Assembly (NCBI RefSeq): GCF_003315345.1
Contig: NZ_QNRO01000004.1
Location: forward strand, 1-64,000
Direction: 5' to 3'
Origin: Marinobacter pelagius
Lineage (GTDB): Bacteria; Pseudomonadota; Gammaproteobacteria; Pseudomonadales; Oleiphilaceae
DNA: 64,000 nt
The position numbers were made by a program, and so were the translations under genes. Below are positions 35,360 through 44,396 of this stretch, piece by piece; position 1 is the first letter of the stretch, and every line of letters begins with the position of its first letter. The notes under the pieces are model-generated. The model saw only the letters and a list, made by a program, of their open reading frames with translations. It was not told the origin of the DNA and made no database searches.

Positions 35360-36430
35360 TCACCGGTACCCGGTGAGTTCCATGTACCCCTCTCCCGTAT
35401 GACTGCCAGAGACACCGACGGGGCTCTCCCAATACGGGTAGAGCCCCTGATTCATGTAGTTCCCCGGCGGTGCGGACAATTCCAGATCCACGCCCTGTTC
35501 CGGCACTTCAATCCGCCAGCGTACCGGCACACCCTCCCGTTGCTCGATCACCGACAGGGCCAGCTGCCCGGAATCCAGGGGCTGTACCTGGCCGCTTGCC
35601 GGAATCCAGGTCCCCGAGACATACGGGTTACCGTCCTCCCGCAACCGGAACGCCATCAACTTGTCCCCTGAATCCAGGTGCAGGGCAAACCAGTCCCAGC
35701 CCAGCTGGCCGGTCTTCAGAAACTGGCTGCTCCATTCCCGGTCGAACCAGCCTTTCCCCTCCACGTCCAGGACCTGGTCTTGAAACCTGACGGTGCCGCT
35801 GATGGCGATATCCACGTAGCTGAAATACATCGAGCCCTGACCGCTGTCGGATTTGGCGCTGAAACCTTCGATGCCGTGAGCGACCGGTTGATCGTTAATG
35901 GTCAGGGTCAGGTCATAACCGAAGTTCTCGGCCTGTACCTGAAGCCGCCACTGATCATCCTCGACGGCCTCCAATTGCCAGTCATCCAGCCACACTGAAA
36001 CGGGCCGGGCCTCGGCCCCCGCGTTACCCACATCACCCCGGGCCAGGCGCTCCGCAAACACGTGTTTCCCATTCCAGCTCACGGCGGCGTGGGCCATCCA
36101 GGCGGCTTCCAGGGGCCAGGTTTCAGGCGCGGGTTTCGATCCCGCGTCCCTCGGCACCAGTGCCTGCCGGAACTGGGTCCACTGCAGTCCCAGGGGCTCG
36201 CCGGATTCGGTTTTCAGGTTTGCGGTCAGGTACCACCACTCGATGCGGTGGCGTGGATGGGGGCCCAGATCCTCCGGGAACGTCAGACCGGTGTCCGGTC
36301 CGGGCTGCAGGTAGGACCGCTGTCCTCGCTCGGCCACATCTTCTGCCAGCCCGGCAAAACCGGCCTGTTCCGGTTCCTGCGAGCATCCGGCCAGCACCGT
36401 CAGCAACAGGACCAGCGCTGTCCGTCTCAT
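35360..36430 (-). CDS. AttH/CrtC-like lipocalin-domain lipoprotein
   Basis: Lipoprotein of 356 residues (lipobox LTVLAGC, Cys about 16) with two lipocalin-like halves of the AttH/carotenoid 1,2-hydratase family. Typical blocks are HRIEWWYLTANL, LGLQWTQFR, WFDREWSSQFL and WDWFALHL. In Vibrio attEFGH and many proteobacteria this lipoprotein accompanies a LolCDE/MacB-like ABC exporter, as here. A role in receiving or processing an exported lipid or hydrophobe is inference. Its start overlaps the permease stop by four bases. Confidence 0.85.
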   Translation of the reverse strand: MRRTALVLLLTVLAGCSQEPEQAGFAGLAEDVAERGQRSYLQPGPDTGLTFPEDLGPHPRHRIEWWYLTANLKTESGEPLGLQWTQFRQALVPRDAGSKPAPETWPLEAAWMAHAAVSWNGKHVFAERLARGDVGNAGAEARPVSVWLDDWQLEAVEDDQWRLQVQAENFGYDLTLTINDQPVAHGIEGFSAKSDSGQGSMYFSYVDIAISGTVRFQDQVLDVEGKGWFDREWSSQFLKTGQLGWDWFALHLDSGDKLMAFRLREDGNPYVSGTWIPASGQVQPLDSGQLALSVIEQREGVPVRWRIEVPEQGVDLELSAPPGNYMNQGLYPYWESPVGVSGSHTGEGYMELTGYR

Positions 36431-38706
36431 CGCTCACCCCCTGTCAGACTGCTGGCCGATACCGGCAACGCGGCCCCGGCCCGCAACTGACGCCCCATGA
36501 GCAGGGCGATGCCCAGGCCGATCAACAGGCTGAGCCCGATCAGCTCCACCCAGAACCCCGGGTAGACCGCCATCGGCAGCGACCAGCCAAAGGCCAGGGG
36601 ATTGATCCGATGCACCAGCACCCAGGTGAGCCAGATACCCAGCGGCAGTGCCAGCAACGCCACGCTGCCGGTCAGCCCGACGGACAGTCTGGTCAGCTGT
36701 GCCGCCACCTCGCGCCGGGACAGGCCCCAGGCAGCCAGCAGCCGGAAATACCAGTTACGGCCGGTAAAAAATACCCAGCCCATGATCAGCAATGCCAGGG
36801 CGGCCAGGGCCAGGGTGAGGACCGTCATGGCTCGGGTCAGCAGGAAGGTCTGGTCGAACACCCCTGTCGCCAGGGAACGGATTTCCTCGTTGTCGCGAAC
36901 GGTAATATCGGAAACCTGCCACGCCGCTTCGAGTCCCCTTATCAGTTCGGCTAGGGGCAGGGCTCCGGGAGTGATGGAAAAACTCTCGAATACGGGCTGG
37001 AACTGCTCCGGAAGCAAGGTACCGCTGATCAATATCTCGCCGGCGGGCCGGCCGTAATCAGCGTAGACCCCGGCAATCGGGAGGTTCAGCTGTTCGCCGG
37101 CCACCTCAACTGCGATGCGGTCGCCGACGCCAAGTTCCAGCCGTCGCGCCAGCTGCTCGTTCACCAGCACAGCTTCCCCACGGGTCAGGGTCGCCCAGGG
37201 ATCATCGTCAGCAGCGAGCAAATCCCAATTGGTGACCAGGGAGGAAACCGGTGACAGGCCAAACAGGTCCACCGGCGTTGGGGGGCTGCCAGAGACCGAT
37301 ACGCTGCCACGGCCACGGATCACCCGGTGCCAGGCACCACTCGTTTGCAGTTCAGGCTGCGATGCCAGCCACCGGGCAGCGGCCTCCCCCGACCGCCCTT
37401 CGGGCACCGCAACATACAGTTCCGCCTCCAGGCGCTGCCCGAGCCAGCGATCAAAGGTGTCTTCAAAGGTGGTGACCAGGGCCTGGATCGCCAGCACCAT
37501 AGCGAGGGTGAACTGCAGAGCAACAACCGGCAAGGCCAGCTGCCGAGCCATGACCGCCAGCTCCCGGTAACGCCACCGGCTGAGCGGGTCCGCGCTGGCA
37601 CCGGCGGCGCGTTCAGCCAGCCGGTTGATCAGAGCCGGGGTGAGCAGGCCGGCACCGGTAAAGACGATGGCGACGGCCACGAACACCCAAAGCAGGGACG
37701 GGCTCAGCAGCGCCAACACCAGACCGACGAGCAGAAACCCACCGGCCAGCTTGCCCTTACCCCGCCTGGCGACAACACGATGACCGCCAGGCATTAGGAA
37801 ATCGGCCAGACAGGCCAACAGCACCACGGCCATCATAGTGAACGCCGGCGCCAGCCACTGGCCGGGGGCCTCGTACAGGGGAGCGTCGAACAGACCCTCA
37901 AGGGAGCGCCCGAATCCCTGTCCAAGCAGGCCCGCCAGCAAACTGCCGAGCCACAGGCCTGGAAGGACACACAGCACGGACAGGACGAGGAGTTCCACCA
38001 CCAGCCGGCGATCAACCTGGGCCGGAGGTACCCCGAAACGATGCAACAGGGCGAAGCTGTCCCGGCGCTGGACGATGCCCAGGCGATAGACCGAGCGTAG
38101 CAGCAAGGCGGTGATCAGCAGCGCCAGGATGCCCAGTGCGTCAAGATTGAGCAGGAAACTCTCACCCAGCTCGCCGGTATCCGGGCCCCTGCTGAAGTCT
38201 GCAAGCCGGTACCCGGCTGGCAGGGCGTCGGCGGTCACATTCCCTGCGGCAATCAGCGCCAGGGAAGGCGGGGGCTCGGCGTCCGGTAATTCCTCAGCAA
38301 GCCGTGCAGCTTCACTGACATCGACAAACGGCTCGCCCTCAAGCCGGATCTGTGAATTACCGAAGGTGCCGCCCTCTCCCCCGAAACAGGCCGCCGCAAG
38401 GGGATCAACGCCAATGACCAACCCCACATTGCCCTGCCGTGGCACTTCCAGCCAAGGCATTACGCACAGGCCCACCCGGCGCAGGGTCACGAAATCACTA
38501 ACGGTCAGCCGGGCACCGTCCACACGTACCACCTGCTGCCGCCCGGCAATAACCTGTTCGCTCTGGGACAGGCTGGTGCGCGCCTGCTCGGTGAGCTGTC
38601 GCACGCCGGACCAGAGTGTGGTCGCCACCAGGATCATCAACGCCAGCGCCGCCAGCTGCAGGGGGTGGCGGCGGTAATGACTGAACAGGGCGGCAAAAAG
38701 GTTCAT
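36427..38706 (-). CDS. FtsX-like ABC transporter permease
   Basis: Permease of 759 residues with two FtsX/MacB-type domains. There is one N-terminal helix plus periplasmic region (residues about 18-190), a helix bundle, a second MacB-like periplasmic domain (about 420-620), and a C-terminal three-helix FtsX domain. In the related attEFGH system these functions are on two permeases; here one chain appears to carry both. The start at 38706 overlaps the ATPase stop. It belongs to the operon MFP-RND-ATPase-permease-lipocalin. Confidence 0.85.
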   Translation of the reverse strand: MNLFAALFSHYRRHPLQLAALALMILVATTLWSGVRQLTEQARTSLSQSEQVIAGRQQVVRVDGARLTVSDFVTLRRVGLCVMPWLEVPRQGNVGLVIGVDPLAAACFGGEGGTFGNSQIRLEGEPFVDVSEAARLAEELPDAEPPPSLALIAAGNVTADALPAGYRLADFSRGPDTGELGESFLLNLDALGILALLITALLLRSVYRLGIVQRRDSFALLHRFGVPPAQVDRRLVVELLVLSVLCVLPGLWLGSLLAGLLGQGFGRSLEGLFDAPLYEAPGQWLAPAFTMMAVVLLACLADFLMPGGHRVVARRGKGKLAGGFLLVGLVLALLSPSLLWVFVAVAIVFTGAGLLTPALINRLAERAAGASADPLSRWRYRELAVMARQLALPVVALQFTLAMVLAIQALVTTFEDTFDRWLGQRLEAELYVAVPEGRSGEAAARWLASQPELQTSGAWHRVIRGRGSVSVSGSPPTPVDLFGLSPVSSLVTNWDLLAADDDPWATLTRGEAVLVNEQLARRLELGVGDRIAVEVAGEQLNLPIAGVYADYGRPAGEILISGTLLPEQFQPVFESFSITPGALPLAELIRGLEAAWQVSDITVRDNEEIRSLATGVFDQTFLLTRAMTVLTLALAALALLIMGWVFFTGRNWYFRLLAAWGLSRREVAAQLTRLSVGLTGSVALLALPLGIWLTWVLVHRINPLAFGWSLPMAVYPGFWVELIGLSLLIGLGIALLMGRQLRAGAALPVSASSLTGGER

Positions 38707-39398
38707 GGCGCTGGACCGGCCGGGGCCCCGTGCGCCAGATCGAGGGTAACCTGGCACTGTTCGGCCAGCTCCGGATCGTGGGTGGCCAGAACAAGTGCGA
38801 CACCGGTTTCCGCCTGCAGCCGGAACAGTTCTGCCGTGACCTCTTCAGCTGTTCGGCGGTCCAGGCTACCGGTGGGCTCATCCGCCAGGATCAGATCCGG
38901 ATTCATGGCGAAGACCATGGCCAGGGCCGCCCGCTGGCGCTGGCCTCCGGACACCTGATCCGGATAGCGCTCGGCCAGCTCGCCGATGCCGAGGCGCTCG
39001 AGCCAGGTCCGGCACTGCTCCAGGGGTTGTTCCGCCAGTCGGGCCCGGAGCCGGACATTATCCAGCAGCGACAATGCCGGCATCAGGTTGGCCTCCTGGA
39101 ACATGACTCCGATCCGGCGCCGCCGGAGCCTGGCCCAACGCTTTTCCTGCTGCCCTGCAACTCCCGCCTCCCGGTAATCAAAGCGTTCGCCCAGCAGGGT
39201 AATCACACCGTTGTCGGGCCGCTCCAGGCCACAAAAAAGGTTCAGCAGGGTGCTCTTCCCGGAGCCCGAGCGGCCCATCAGCGCCAGGGATTGCCCCGCG
39301 TCCAGCGAAACAGACAGCCCTGAAAGCACCGCGATCCGTTCGGCACCGCTGGCAAAGGTCTTGCTCAGATTCCTGGCTTCCAGTACCGGCTGTCTCAT
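38703..39398 (-). CDS. ABC transporter ATP-binding protein (LolD/MacB type)
   Basis: Nucleotide-binding subunit of 231 residues. Walker A is GRSGSGKST, the Q-loop FQEANLMP, the signature VSGGQRQRAALA, Walker B LILADEPTGSLD and the switch His in ATHDPE. The start at 39398 (MRQPVLEARN) has GGGAGAAG upstream; the longer frame overlaps the RND gene and is not supported. It lies 16 bases after the RND gene and overlaps the permease. Confidence 0.95.
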   Translation of the reverse strand: MRQPVLEARNLSKTFASGAERIAVLSGLSVSLDAGQSLALMGRSGSGKSTLLNLFCGLERPDNGVITLLGERFDYREAGVAGQQEKRWARLRRRRIGVMFQEANLMPALSLLDNVRLRARLAEQPLEQCRTWLERLGIGELAERYPDQVSGGQRQRAALAMVFAMNPDLILADEPTGSLDRRTAEEVTAELFRLQAETGVALVLATHDPELAEQCQVTLDLAHGAPAGPAP

Positions 39399-39414
39399 AG
39401 CTTCTCCCGCCTGC

Positions 39415-42400
39415 TTACACATCGGCCCCAAGGGGTTCGGCATGGTCACCATGGCGCCGGGCCCGCCACTCGCGGAACTGTTCCAGCCAGGACAGCAGTG
39501 CCGGGATGACCAGCAGCACCAGCAGGGTCGACAATCCCAGGCCAAAGGCAATGGAGGTGGCCATCGGAATCAGGAACTGGGCCTGGAGCGAGGTTTCGAA
39601 CAGCAACGGCAGCAGCCCGCCGATGGTGGTCAGCGAAGTCAGTAACACCGCCCGAACCCGCTGCACCGCCGCCTCGTTCAGGGCCTCCTGGATCTCCAGC
39701 CCCTTCTGCCGCTGCTGATTATAGAAAGCCACCAGGATGATGGCGTTGTTGACCACGATCCCGGACAGGCCAAACAGCCCGAACAGCGACAGGATGGTCA
39801 GCTGCAGCCCCATGATCCAGTGGCCCAGCAGCGCCCCGACCAGGGCAAAGGGAATGATGGCCATCACGATCAACGGCAGACTCCAGGAGGCAAACACCCA
39901 GGCCAGCACCACGTACATCAGGGCCAGACCAATCATCAGGCCCGTTCTCATGTCCGCCATGGTTTCCCGCTGGTCCGCAGCTCGGCCCTCGAAGCTGTAA
40001 CGCACCCCGTAGCGGTTGGCGATATCCGGCAGCGCCTCGGCCTGCAGGCTGTCCAGGATCTGGTCGGTAGTGGCCACCCGCGTGTTCAGTGCGGAGGTGA
40101 CTTCCACCGCCAGCTTGCCATCGGCATGGCGCAGTGCCTGGAAGCCCTGGCGATGATCCAGGTTCATCACCTGGGACAATGGCACGAAGCGGCCATCGGG
40201 AATCCGGATGGTCATGCGTGCCAGGGTGGACAACCGTTCCCGCTGGTCCCGGGGCAACTGGACCCGCACCTCCACTTCATCCCGCCCGTCCTGGTAAATC
40301 TGGGCGATGCGACCGTCAAAGGCCGCCCGCAGCTGCCGGCCCAGGTCGGCGGTGGTCAGGCCCAAAGCCTCGCCGTAGGGGCTGACCTGGTAGATCAACT
40401 GCTCCCGGCCCCAGGGCATATCGTCTTCCACATCGAGCACCCCGGGCAGGGTGGACAGCGCCTCGCCCAGCTCCTCCGCAGCCCGCTTGAGATCCTCGGC
40501 ATCGTTGCCGGTGAGACGCACATTCACATCCCGTCCCGGCGGACCCGCCTGGCGTTCGGAAATGGTCAGGTTATCAATACCCGCGGGCAGAGACAGCCGG
40601 CTGCGCCAGGCCTCGATGAACGCCGGATTGCGCACCGAACGCTGATCCGACGGCACCAGCTCCACCAGCATGGAACCCAGTTCGTCACCATTGCGGGAGG
40701 TGCCCTCGGCGCCCTGGGTTGCCCCCCGGGTCGTCACCGCATGCAGGATCAGGTCACCGCCAAAGGCCTCTTCGGTCTCATTCAGGGCCCGCTGCATCTG
40801 CTCGAGGAACCGGTCCACGGTGTTCTCATCGGTACCGGCGACGAAACTGGCATTGGCATAGAACACCGAGGGTTCCGGGGTCGGGAAGAAGTTGAACCCG
40901 AGCCGGCCGCCGGCCAGCAGGCCCACGGTGACGATAGCCAGGGCCAGGGCACTGGCGACGGTCACGCCCCGGTACCTGAGGCTGAGACGGGAAAACCGAC
41001 GGAAGCGGCCTTCGCGAAAGGCATCGAATCGCTGTTCGAAGCCCGTGCGCAGGCGCGCCACCGGGTTGCGCTTTTCGGTCTCCGCTTCGGCAGATTTGGT
41101 TTTTGTTCGACGCGGGATAAAGGCATGGCGCAGATGGGCCGGCAGGACGATGAAGCACTCTATCAGCGAGGCTACCAGCACACAGATCATCACCGTCGGA
41201 ATATCCCCAAGGATATTACCGATCACGCCGCCGACCACCAGCAGCGGCATGAACGCCGCCACTGTGGTCAGGGACGAGGCCAGGACCGGCCATACCATGC
41301 GTTTGGCGGCGCCTTCGGAGGCATAGATCGACGGCTCGCCCATGCGCGCATGGGCATCGGCGTCCTCTCCCACCACGATGGCATCGTCGACAATGACCCC
41401 CAACGCCATGATCAGGGCAAACAGGGAGATCATGTTGATGGAACCTCCAGCCAGCCAGAGTACCGCCAGCGCCGCCAGGAACGCTGTGGGAATGCCCACT
41501 GCCACCCAGAAAGCCACCCGGCCCGGCAGGAACAGGTACAACAGGCAGATCACCAGCACCAGGCCGCCGAGGCCATTTTCCACCAGCAGCGAGATGCGAT
41601 CGTCCAGCAGCTGCCAGGTTTCATCGTAGACCTCGATCTTAACCGAGGGCGGCAGGACCGGTCGGGTATCCGCCAGCCAGCCTTCCAGCACGTTCGCCGC
41701 CGCCAGGGAATTACCGTTTTCCGCACGCTGGAGCTGGAGCTCCACCGCCGGCATGCCTTCGTTCTCCAGCGTTGTCTGGTTATCCCTGGATTCCTGACGG
41801 ATGATGGCGATATCCCCCAGCCGCAGCTGGATACGGTCACCGCTGAGCACCGGTATGGTCTCAAAGGCCTGGGGACTGCGCCGCTGTTCCACGGAACGCA
41901 GTTCCCGGGTGGCGTCCTGCTGTGCCAAAAGGCCGGCGGGCAGATCCCGGGAGATGGCGGCGACCCGATCGGCAATCTGGTCCAGGGACAGGTTCAGGGA
42001 TTCCAGGCGCTCCACCGGCACATCGATGCTGATCTGTTGCTCCGGCAGGCCACGGATGGTGATCCGGTCGATACCCCGCTCCAGCAGTTCATCCTCATAG
42101 CGGTAGACCAGCTGACGCAATTCACTGCGCGCCATGTCGCCATAGACCAGCAGGCGGGCCACCGGTTCGTACCGTTCCACCCGGGTGACCTGGGGCTCCT
42201 CGGCATCGGCGGGGAAGTTATTGAACTCATCCACCTGCTGGCGAACGTCATCGAGTGCCTGGATCGGATTGGTCCCTTCCTCGAATTCCAGGGTGATCGA
42301 GGACACCCCCTGGGCCGAGGTGGAGGTCATTTTCTTCAGGCCATCCACGCTGCGCAGCCGTTGCTCCAGGGGATCGGTAATACCCCGCTCCACATCCTCC

Positions 42401-42579
42401 GCCGACGCACCGCTCCAGACCACCCGCACACTGACCACGTCCAGGGCAAAGGTGGGGAAAAACTGGATATTCATGCGGGTCAGCGCCAGCGCGCCACCCA
42501 GCAGCATCACCAGCATGACCAGGTTGCCCGCCACCCGGTGGTGGACAAAAAATCCAATCAGCCCCTTCCGGCGTTTCAT
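39415..42579 (-). CDS. RND efflux pump inner-membrane subunit (operon with ABC exporter)
   Basis: Transporter of 1054 residues in the AcrB/HAE1-like class. It has 12 predicted helices, two large periplasmic loops, and TM4 acidic residues in LGVIVDDAIVVGEDADAH for proton relay. The substrate cannot be told. It overlaps the upstream MFP gene by four bases (ATGA). No TolC-type outer-membrane factor is adjacent, so a TolC encoded elsewhere would be needed. Confidence 0.92.
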   Translation of the reverse strand: MKRRKGLIGFFVHHRVAGNLVMLVMLLGGALALTRMNIQFFPTFALDVVSVRVVWSGASAEDVERGITDPLEQRLRSVDGLKKMTSTSAQGVSSITLEFEEGTNPIQALDDVRQQVDEFNNFPADAEEPQVTRVERYEPVARLLVYGDMARSELRQLVYRYEDELLERGIDRITIRGLPEQQISIDVPVERLESLNLSLDQIADRVAAISRDLPAGLLAQQDATRELRSVEQRRSPQAFETIPVLSGDRIQLRLGDIAIIRQESRDNQTTLENEGMPAVELQLQRAENGNSLAAANVLEGWLADTRPVLPPSVKIEVYDETWQLLDDRISLLVENGLGGLVLVICLLYLFLPGRVAFWVAVGIPTAFLAALAVLWLAGGSINMISLFALIMALGVIVDDAIVVGEDADAHARMGEPSIYASEGAAKRMVWPVLASSLTTVAAFMPLLVVGGVIGNILGDIPTVMICVLVASLIECFIVLPAHLRHAFIPRRTKTKSAEAETEKRNPVARLRTGFEQRFDAFREGRFRRFSRLSLRYRGVTVASALALAIVTVGLLAGGRLGFNFFPTPEPSVFYANASFVAGTDENTVDRFLEQMQRALNETEEAFGGDLILHAVTTRGATQGAEGTSRNGDELGSMLVELVPSDQRSVRNPAFIEAWRSRLSLPAGIDNLTISERQAGPPGRDVNVRLTGNDAEDLKRAAEELGEALSTLPGVLDVEDDMPWGREQLIYQVSPYGEALGLTTADLGRQLRAAFDGRIAQIYQDGRDEVEVRVQLPRDQRERLSTLARMTIRIPDGRFVPLSQVMNLDHRQGFQALRHADGKLAVEVTSALNTRVATTDQILDSLQAEALPDIANRYGVRYSFEGRAADQRETMADMRTGLMIGLALMYVVLAWVFASWSLPLIVMAIIPFALVGALLGHWIMGLQLTILSLFGLFGLSGIVVNNAIILVAFYNQQRQKGLEIQEALNEAAVQRVRAVLLTSLTTIGGLLPLLFETSLQAQFLIPMATSIAFGLGLSTLLVLLVIPALLSWLEQFREWRARRHGDHAEPLGADV

Positions 42580-43814
42580 TGCCCGGACTCCCCGGCCGGC
42601 TCGGCCACGGTCACCTTGAGGCCGGTCATGGCATTGGGCAGATGGGTGGTGATCAGCCGGCTTCCCGGCTCCAGGCCATCACCGGCTATCAGCAGCTGGC
42701 GTTCGCCGTTGCTGCTTCGGGCCTCGCCAATCCGCTGCACCTCCACCCGTTGCATCCGGCCGTTATCATCCATCAGGTAAACGCTGCCCGCGCCATAGAG
42801 GGCACTGAAAGGCACTGCCACCGTATCGGCTCGGGGCGGCCGTTGCAGGGTGACCGGCAGCAAGCCACCGGGCCTCAACCCGCCGGGCTCGCCAATCAGC
42901 TCCAGGATTGCCTCGGTCCCCGCCGGGTCCGCGAGGCCGGCAAACCGCACCAGCCGGAACCGGTGGCCCGTCTCGGCGGTCGCCACCAGCCGGTCACCCT
43001 GCTCGATGGCCTCCAACAGCTCCGCCCGGAACACTTCCGGCACCCGCGCCCGCAGCTCCAGCCCCTTCACCGGATAGATCGATAGCAGCCGCTCGTTACG
43101 GGCCACCTGGTCGCCGGCGGCCACCTGGATGCCGGTGACCACGCCATCGAAGGGCGCGATGACCCGCGCCCGCCCGGCATCCCGTTGCACCGAGTCCAGA
43201 TTGGCCCGGGCCTGCTCGAGTTTGGCTTCCAGGCTTTGCAGCCTTGCCGGATGATCGTCAATCGCCCGCTGCCGGGTGCTGACGGTCAGCTCCGCCCGGG
43301 CCAGGCCATCGGTGGCCGCTTCCAGGTTCTCCCGGGAAGCCAGGTTCCGCGCCACCAGGGACTGGATGCGCTCGAATTGCCGGCGGGCGTTCTCGAGGAT
43401 TGCCTGTTCGCTTTCCAGGGCCCTGCGATCATTGCGGAAACGCACCTGCTCGGAACGGATCTGGGCCTCCAGGTCCGCGACCTGGGCCCGCGCCTGGGCC
43501 AGCACCGGGGCAATATCGGCCTCGGACAGCGCCAGCAGCAGATCCCCTTCCCGGACATGCTGGCCTTCGGCCACCGGCCTTTGCGCCACGCGTCCGGCCA
43601 GGGTGGCGGTGATGTCCACCTGTTCCGGTGCCACAATTTCGCCATACAAGGGCAGTATCGGCATGTGGGTATCCGGCTGCACAGTCTGCACATCCACTTG
43701 CCAGCTGCGCTCGGACGCACTCACTTCCGCCGGCTCCGGCCGGGTTGCTTTCAGGAAGATAAAACCGGCGACGCCGATGGCGAGAATGATCAGCGGCAAA
43801 AGACGTTTAAGCAT
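42576..43814 (-). CDS. RND periplasmic adaptor (membrane fusion protein)
   Basis: HlyD/AcrA-type adaptor of 412 residues. One N-terminal membrane anchor (LLPLIILAIGVAGFIFL) is followed by biotinyl-lipoyl half-motifs, an alpha-helical hairpin (about 100-200, rich in Ala/Glu/Arg/Gln) and a beta-barrel C-terminal part. It heads the operon that continues with the RND subunit, ABC ATPase, FtsX permease and lipocalin lipoprotein. The ribosome-binding site is weak. Confidence 0.9.
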   Translation of the reverse strand: MLKRLLPLIILAIGVAGFIFLKATRPEPAEVSASERSWQVDVQTVQPDTHMPILPLYGEIVAPEQVDITATLAGRVAQRPVAEGQHVREGDLLLALSEADIAPVLAQARAQVADLEAQIRSEQVRFRNDRRALESEQAILENARRQFERIQSLVARNLASRENLEAATDGLARAELTVSTRQRAIDDHPARLQSLEAKLEQARANLDSVQRDAGRARVIAPFDGVVTGIQVAAGDQVARNERLLSIYPVKGLELRARVPEVFRAELLEAIEQGDRLVATAETGHRFRLVRFAGLADPAGTEAILELIGEPGGLRPGGLLPVTLQRPPRADTVAVPFSALYGAGSVYLMDDNGRMQRVEVQRIGEARSSNGERQLLIAGDGLEPGSRLITTHLPNAMTGLKVTVAEPAGESGQ

Positions 43815-43947
43815 CGGTGATTAGCCTGTCAGGTTGATCGCGGGGCGACGCGCGAAGGTATTGAATCTACTATACAATCTGAAGATGTTTTCAGATCCCC
43901 CCAGAATAGTGGGTGCGTCAATTTTTCGCATGTTGGAGCGACTGGTC

Positions 43948-44391
43948 ATGGAGTCCCACGTCAACCTGATCCTGGTGACATTAATAAACGTGGCAATCGT
44001 GTGCCTGGTTGTGGTGCTGCACAACGCCGTGCTGATCCGTCTGAGCGGACTGCTCTCCAAAATGCGCCAGAGCCAACATTTCCGTCTCATCGTTGCGGTA
44101 CTGGGGTGCCTGGCCGCCCATTCCCTGGAAGTCTGGCTCTTCGCCGTGCCCTACTATCTCATGCATCAAGCCGATGGCTGGGGTGAGCTATTGGGCAACT
44201 TCAACGGCACCCTGATGGACTGCGTCTACTTTTCCTTCACAACCTTTACCACCCTTGGCTACGGCGACATCGAAGCCATCGGACCGCTGCGCTTCCTGAC
44301 CGGAATCGAAGGCCTGACCGGGCTGGTGCTGATTACCTGGAGCGCCTCGTTCCTGTTCGTGGAAATGCAGCGCTACTGGCCCGCTCGTTAA
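43948..44391 (+). CDS. Two-helix potassium-channel-like protein
   Basis: Membrane protein of 147 residues with N-terminal helices, a pore loop containing TTFTTLGYGDI (selectivity-filter-like TLGYGD) and a final helix (LTGLVLITWSASFLF). This is the Ion_trans_2/small K+ channel architecture without a cytoplasmic RCK domain. Starts at 43834 (TTG), 43885 or 43930 are possible, but GGAG nine bases before the ATG at 43948 (MESHVN) supports this start. A TATACAAT element lies near 43870. It sits between two RND operons and is probably independent. Confidence 0.75.
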   Translation: MESHVNLILVTLINVAIVCLVVVLHNAVLIRLSGLLSKMRQSQHFRLIVAVLGCLAAHSLEVWLFAVPYYLMHQADGWGELLGNFNGTLMDCVYFSFTTFTTLGYGDIEAIGPLRFLTGIEGLTGLVLITWSASFLFVEMQRYWPAR

Positions 44392-44396
44392 TCACA

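Noticed and set aside
39820..42780. Long (about 986-codon) plus-strand open frame opposite the RND gene
   Set aside because: Its His/Gln/Gly-rich composition and lack of any domain fit an antisense shadow of the GC-rich RND gene, which has clear family motifs.
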